Positions 5,271 to 5,602 of a stretch of 5,602 nucleotides of DNA are shown piece after piece. The stretch is from Bordetella parapertussis (lineage in GTDB: Bacteria > Pseudomonadota > Gammaproteobacteria > Burkholderiales > SG8-39). Every line of letters starts with the position of its first letter. Positions within the stretch are counted from its first letter, which is position 1. Location: positions 1 to 5,602 of the forward strand of contig CAMDRY010000238.1 of the NCBI GenBank assembly GCA_945906975.1, in the 5' to 3' direction. The position numbers were made by a program, and so were the translations under genes. Under the pieces are notes generated by a model, which worked only from the letters and a program-made list of their open reading frames with translations, was not told the DNA's origin and ran no database searches.

Positions 5271-5602
5271 TTACCCCAGCAATACAGCGAGGGAGGCCTC
5301 AATCTGCTCCGGCTCGATGCGATAGTCGAAATTGTGCGGCAATTTGGCGGGCTCAGGAACCGGGACACCGGTGAGGCGCTCATAGCGCTGCCCGAGCTGC
5401 CCCGCGAGAAGGCGGATGAACTCCGCGCCGCGCTCGAAGTTGTGCAATTCAAGATAGCGCGCATCGGTCGGGGCAAACACGATATTGGACAAGCCCGAGC
5501 CGGTGCCGCCGACCACCACCTGCGCGCGCGAAAAAGCGGCGACCTGTTCGGCGAACGACATGCGCCCGGCAAGCACGGTGCGAAAACCATGACGCGAAAG
5601 CA
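5271..5602 (-). CDS. GT61-family glycosyltransferase, C-terminal part (cut by window edge)
   Basis: The frame is open from the right edge and ends at TAA (5271-5273), giving the last 109 residues. It reads FRTVLAGRMSFAEQVAAFSR and then AQVVVGGTGSGLSNIVFAP, the hallmark C-terminal pattern of GT61 (DUF563) transferases, in which a loop of the form G-x-x-G-x-G-L-x-N binds the donor. In most bacterial members the loop starts GPHGAG; here it is GGTGSG, so the usual histidine is a threonine. DARYLELHNF follows, as expected for the strand after the loop. GT61 members transfer sugars such as xylose or GlcNAc to protein or glycan acceptors; the donor cannot be told here. A GTG at 5576 is an internal codon and not the start, because the family pattern and the open frame continue upstream of it. 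It is followed after 33 bp by the methyltransferase gene. Confidence 0.85.
   Translation of the reverse strand, partial: LSRHGFRTVLAGRMSFAEQVAAFSRAQVVVGGTGSGLSNIVFAPTDARYLELHNFERGAEFIRLLAGQLGQRYERLTGVPVPEPAKLPHNFDYRIEPEQIEASLAVLLG

Noticed and set aside
5252..5590. 112-codon minus-strand frame beside the GT61 end
   Set aside because: It is an alternative frame over the GT61 C-terminal region. Its Ser/Arg/Pro-rich translation has no recognisable motif, while the overlapping frame shows the GT61 donor loop.

Overview
The window looks like chromosomal DNA from a GC-rich bacterium, most likely a betaproteobacterium of Burkholderiales type. That placement is an inference from base composition and the kinds of proteins present, since there is no rRNA or other marker gene. 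All seven recognisable genes lie on the minus strand, so the biological reading order runs from the right edge to the left. No tRNA, rRNA, CRISPR array, insertion sequence or phage gene was seen.

Right block (about 5602 to 3877) is a surface-glycan or glycoconjugate module. It holds the C-terminal end of a GT61-type glycosyltransferase (cut by the window edge), a class I SAM-dependent methyltransferase, and a small GT-A-fold glycosyltransferase with a DxD motif. Gaps between these genes are only 26-33 bp, so they are probably co-transcribed. The last gene carries an in-frame amber codon (4048-4050) where the family would be expected to have a sense codon. Its conserved C-terminal HYKG/W motif continues in the same frame beyond the stop, so it is annotated as interrupted.

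The junction (3658-3876, about 220 bp) contains no convincing gene. It holds a GC-rich hairpin that may terminate the glycan module and an extended -10-like promoter element upstream of the next gene.

Left block (3657 to 1) is a sugar-acid or hydroxy-acid catabolic operon. In order of transcription it encodes an IlvD/Edd-family dehydratase resembling aldonate (L-arabonate/D-xylonate type) dehydratases, a DHDPS/NAL-superfamily lyase, a NIPSNAP-family small protein, and the N-terminal 167 residues of a D-isomer-specific 2-hydroxyacid dehydrogenase (cut by the left edge). A plausible route is dehydration of an aldonate to a 2-keto-3-deoxy-aldonate, aldol cleavage to pyruvate plus an aldehyde, and reduction or oxidation of a 2-keto/2-hydroxy acid. 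The exact substrate cannot be read from the sequence. A GC-rich hairpin resembling dispersed intergenic repeats separates the last two genes.

The content is mostly ordinary accessory metabolism. The best target for a second look is the amber codon inside the glycosyltransferase.
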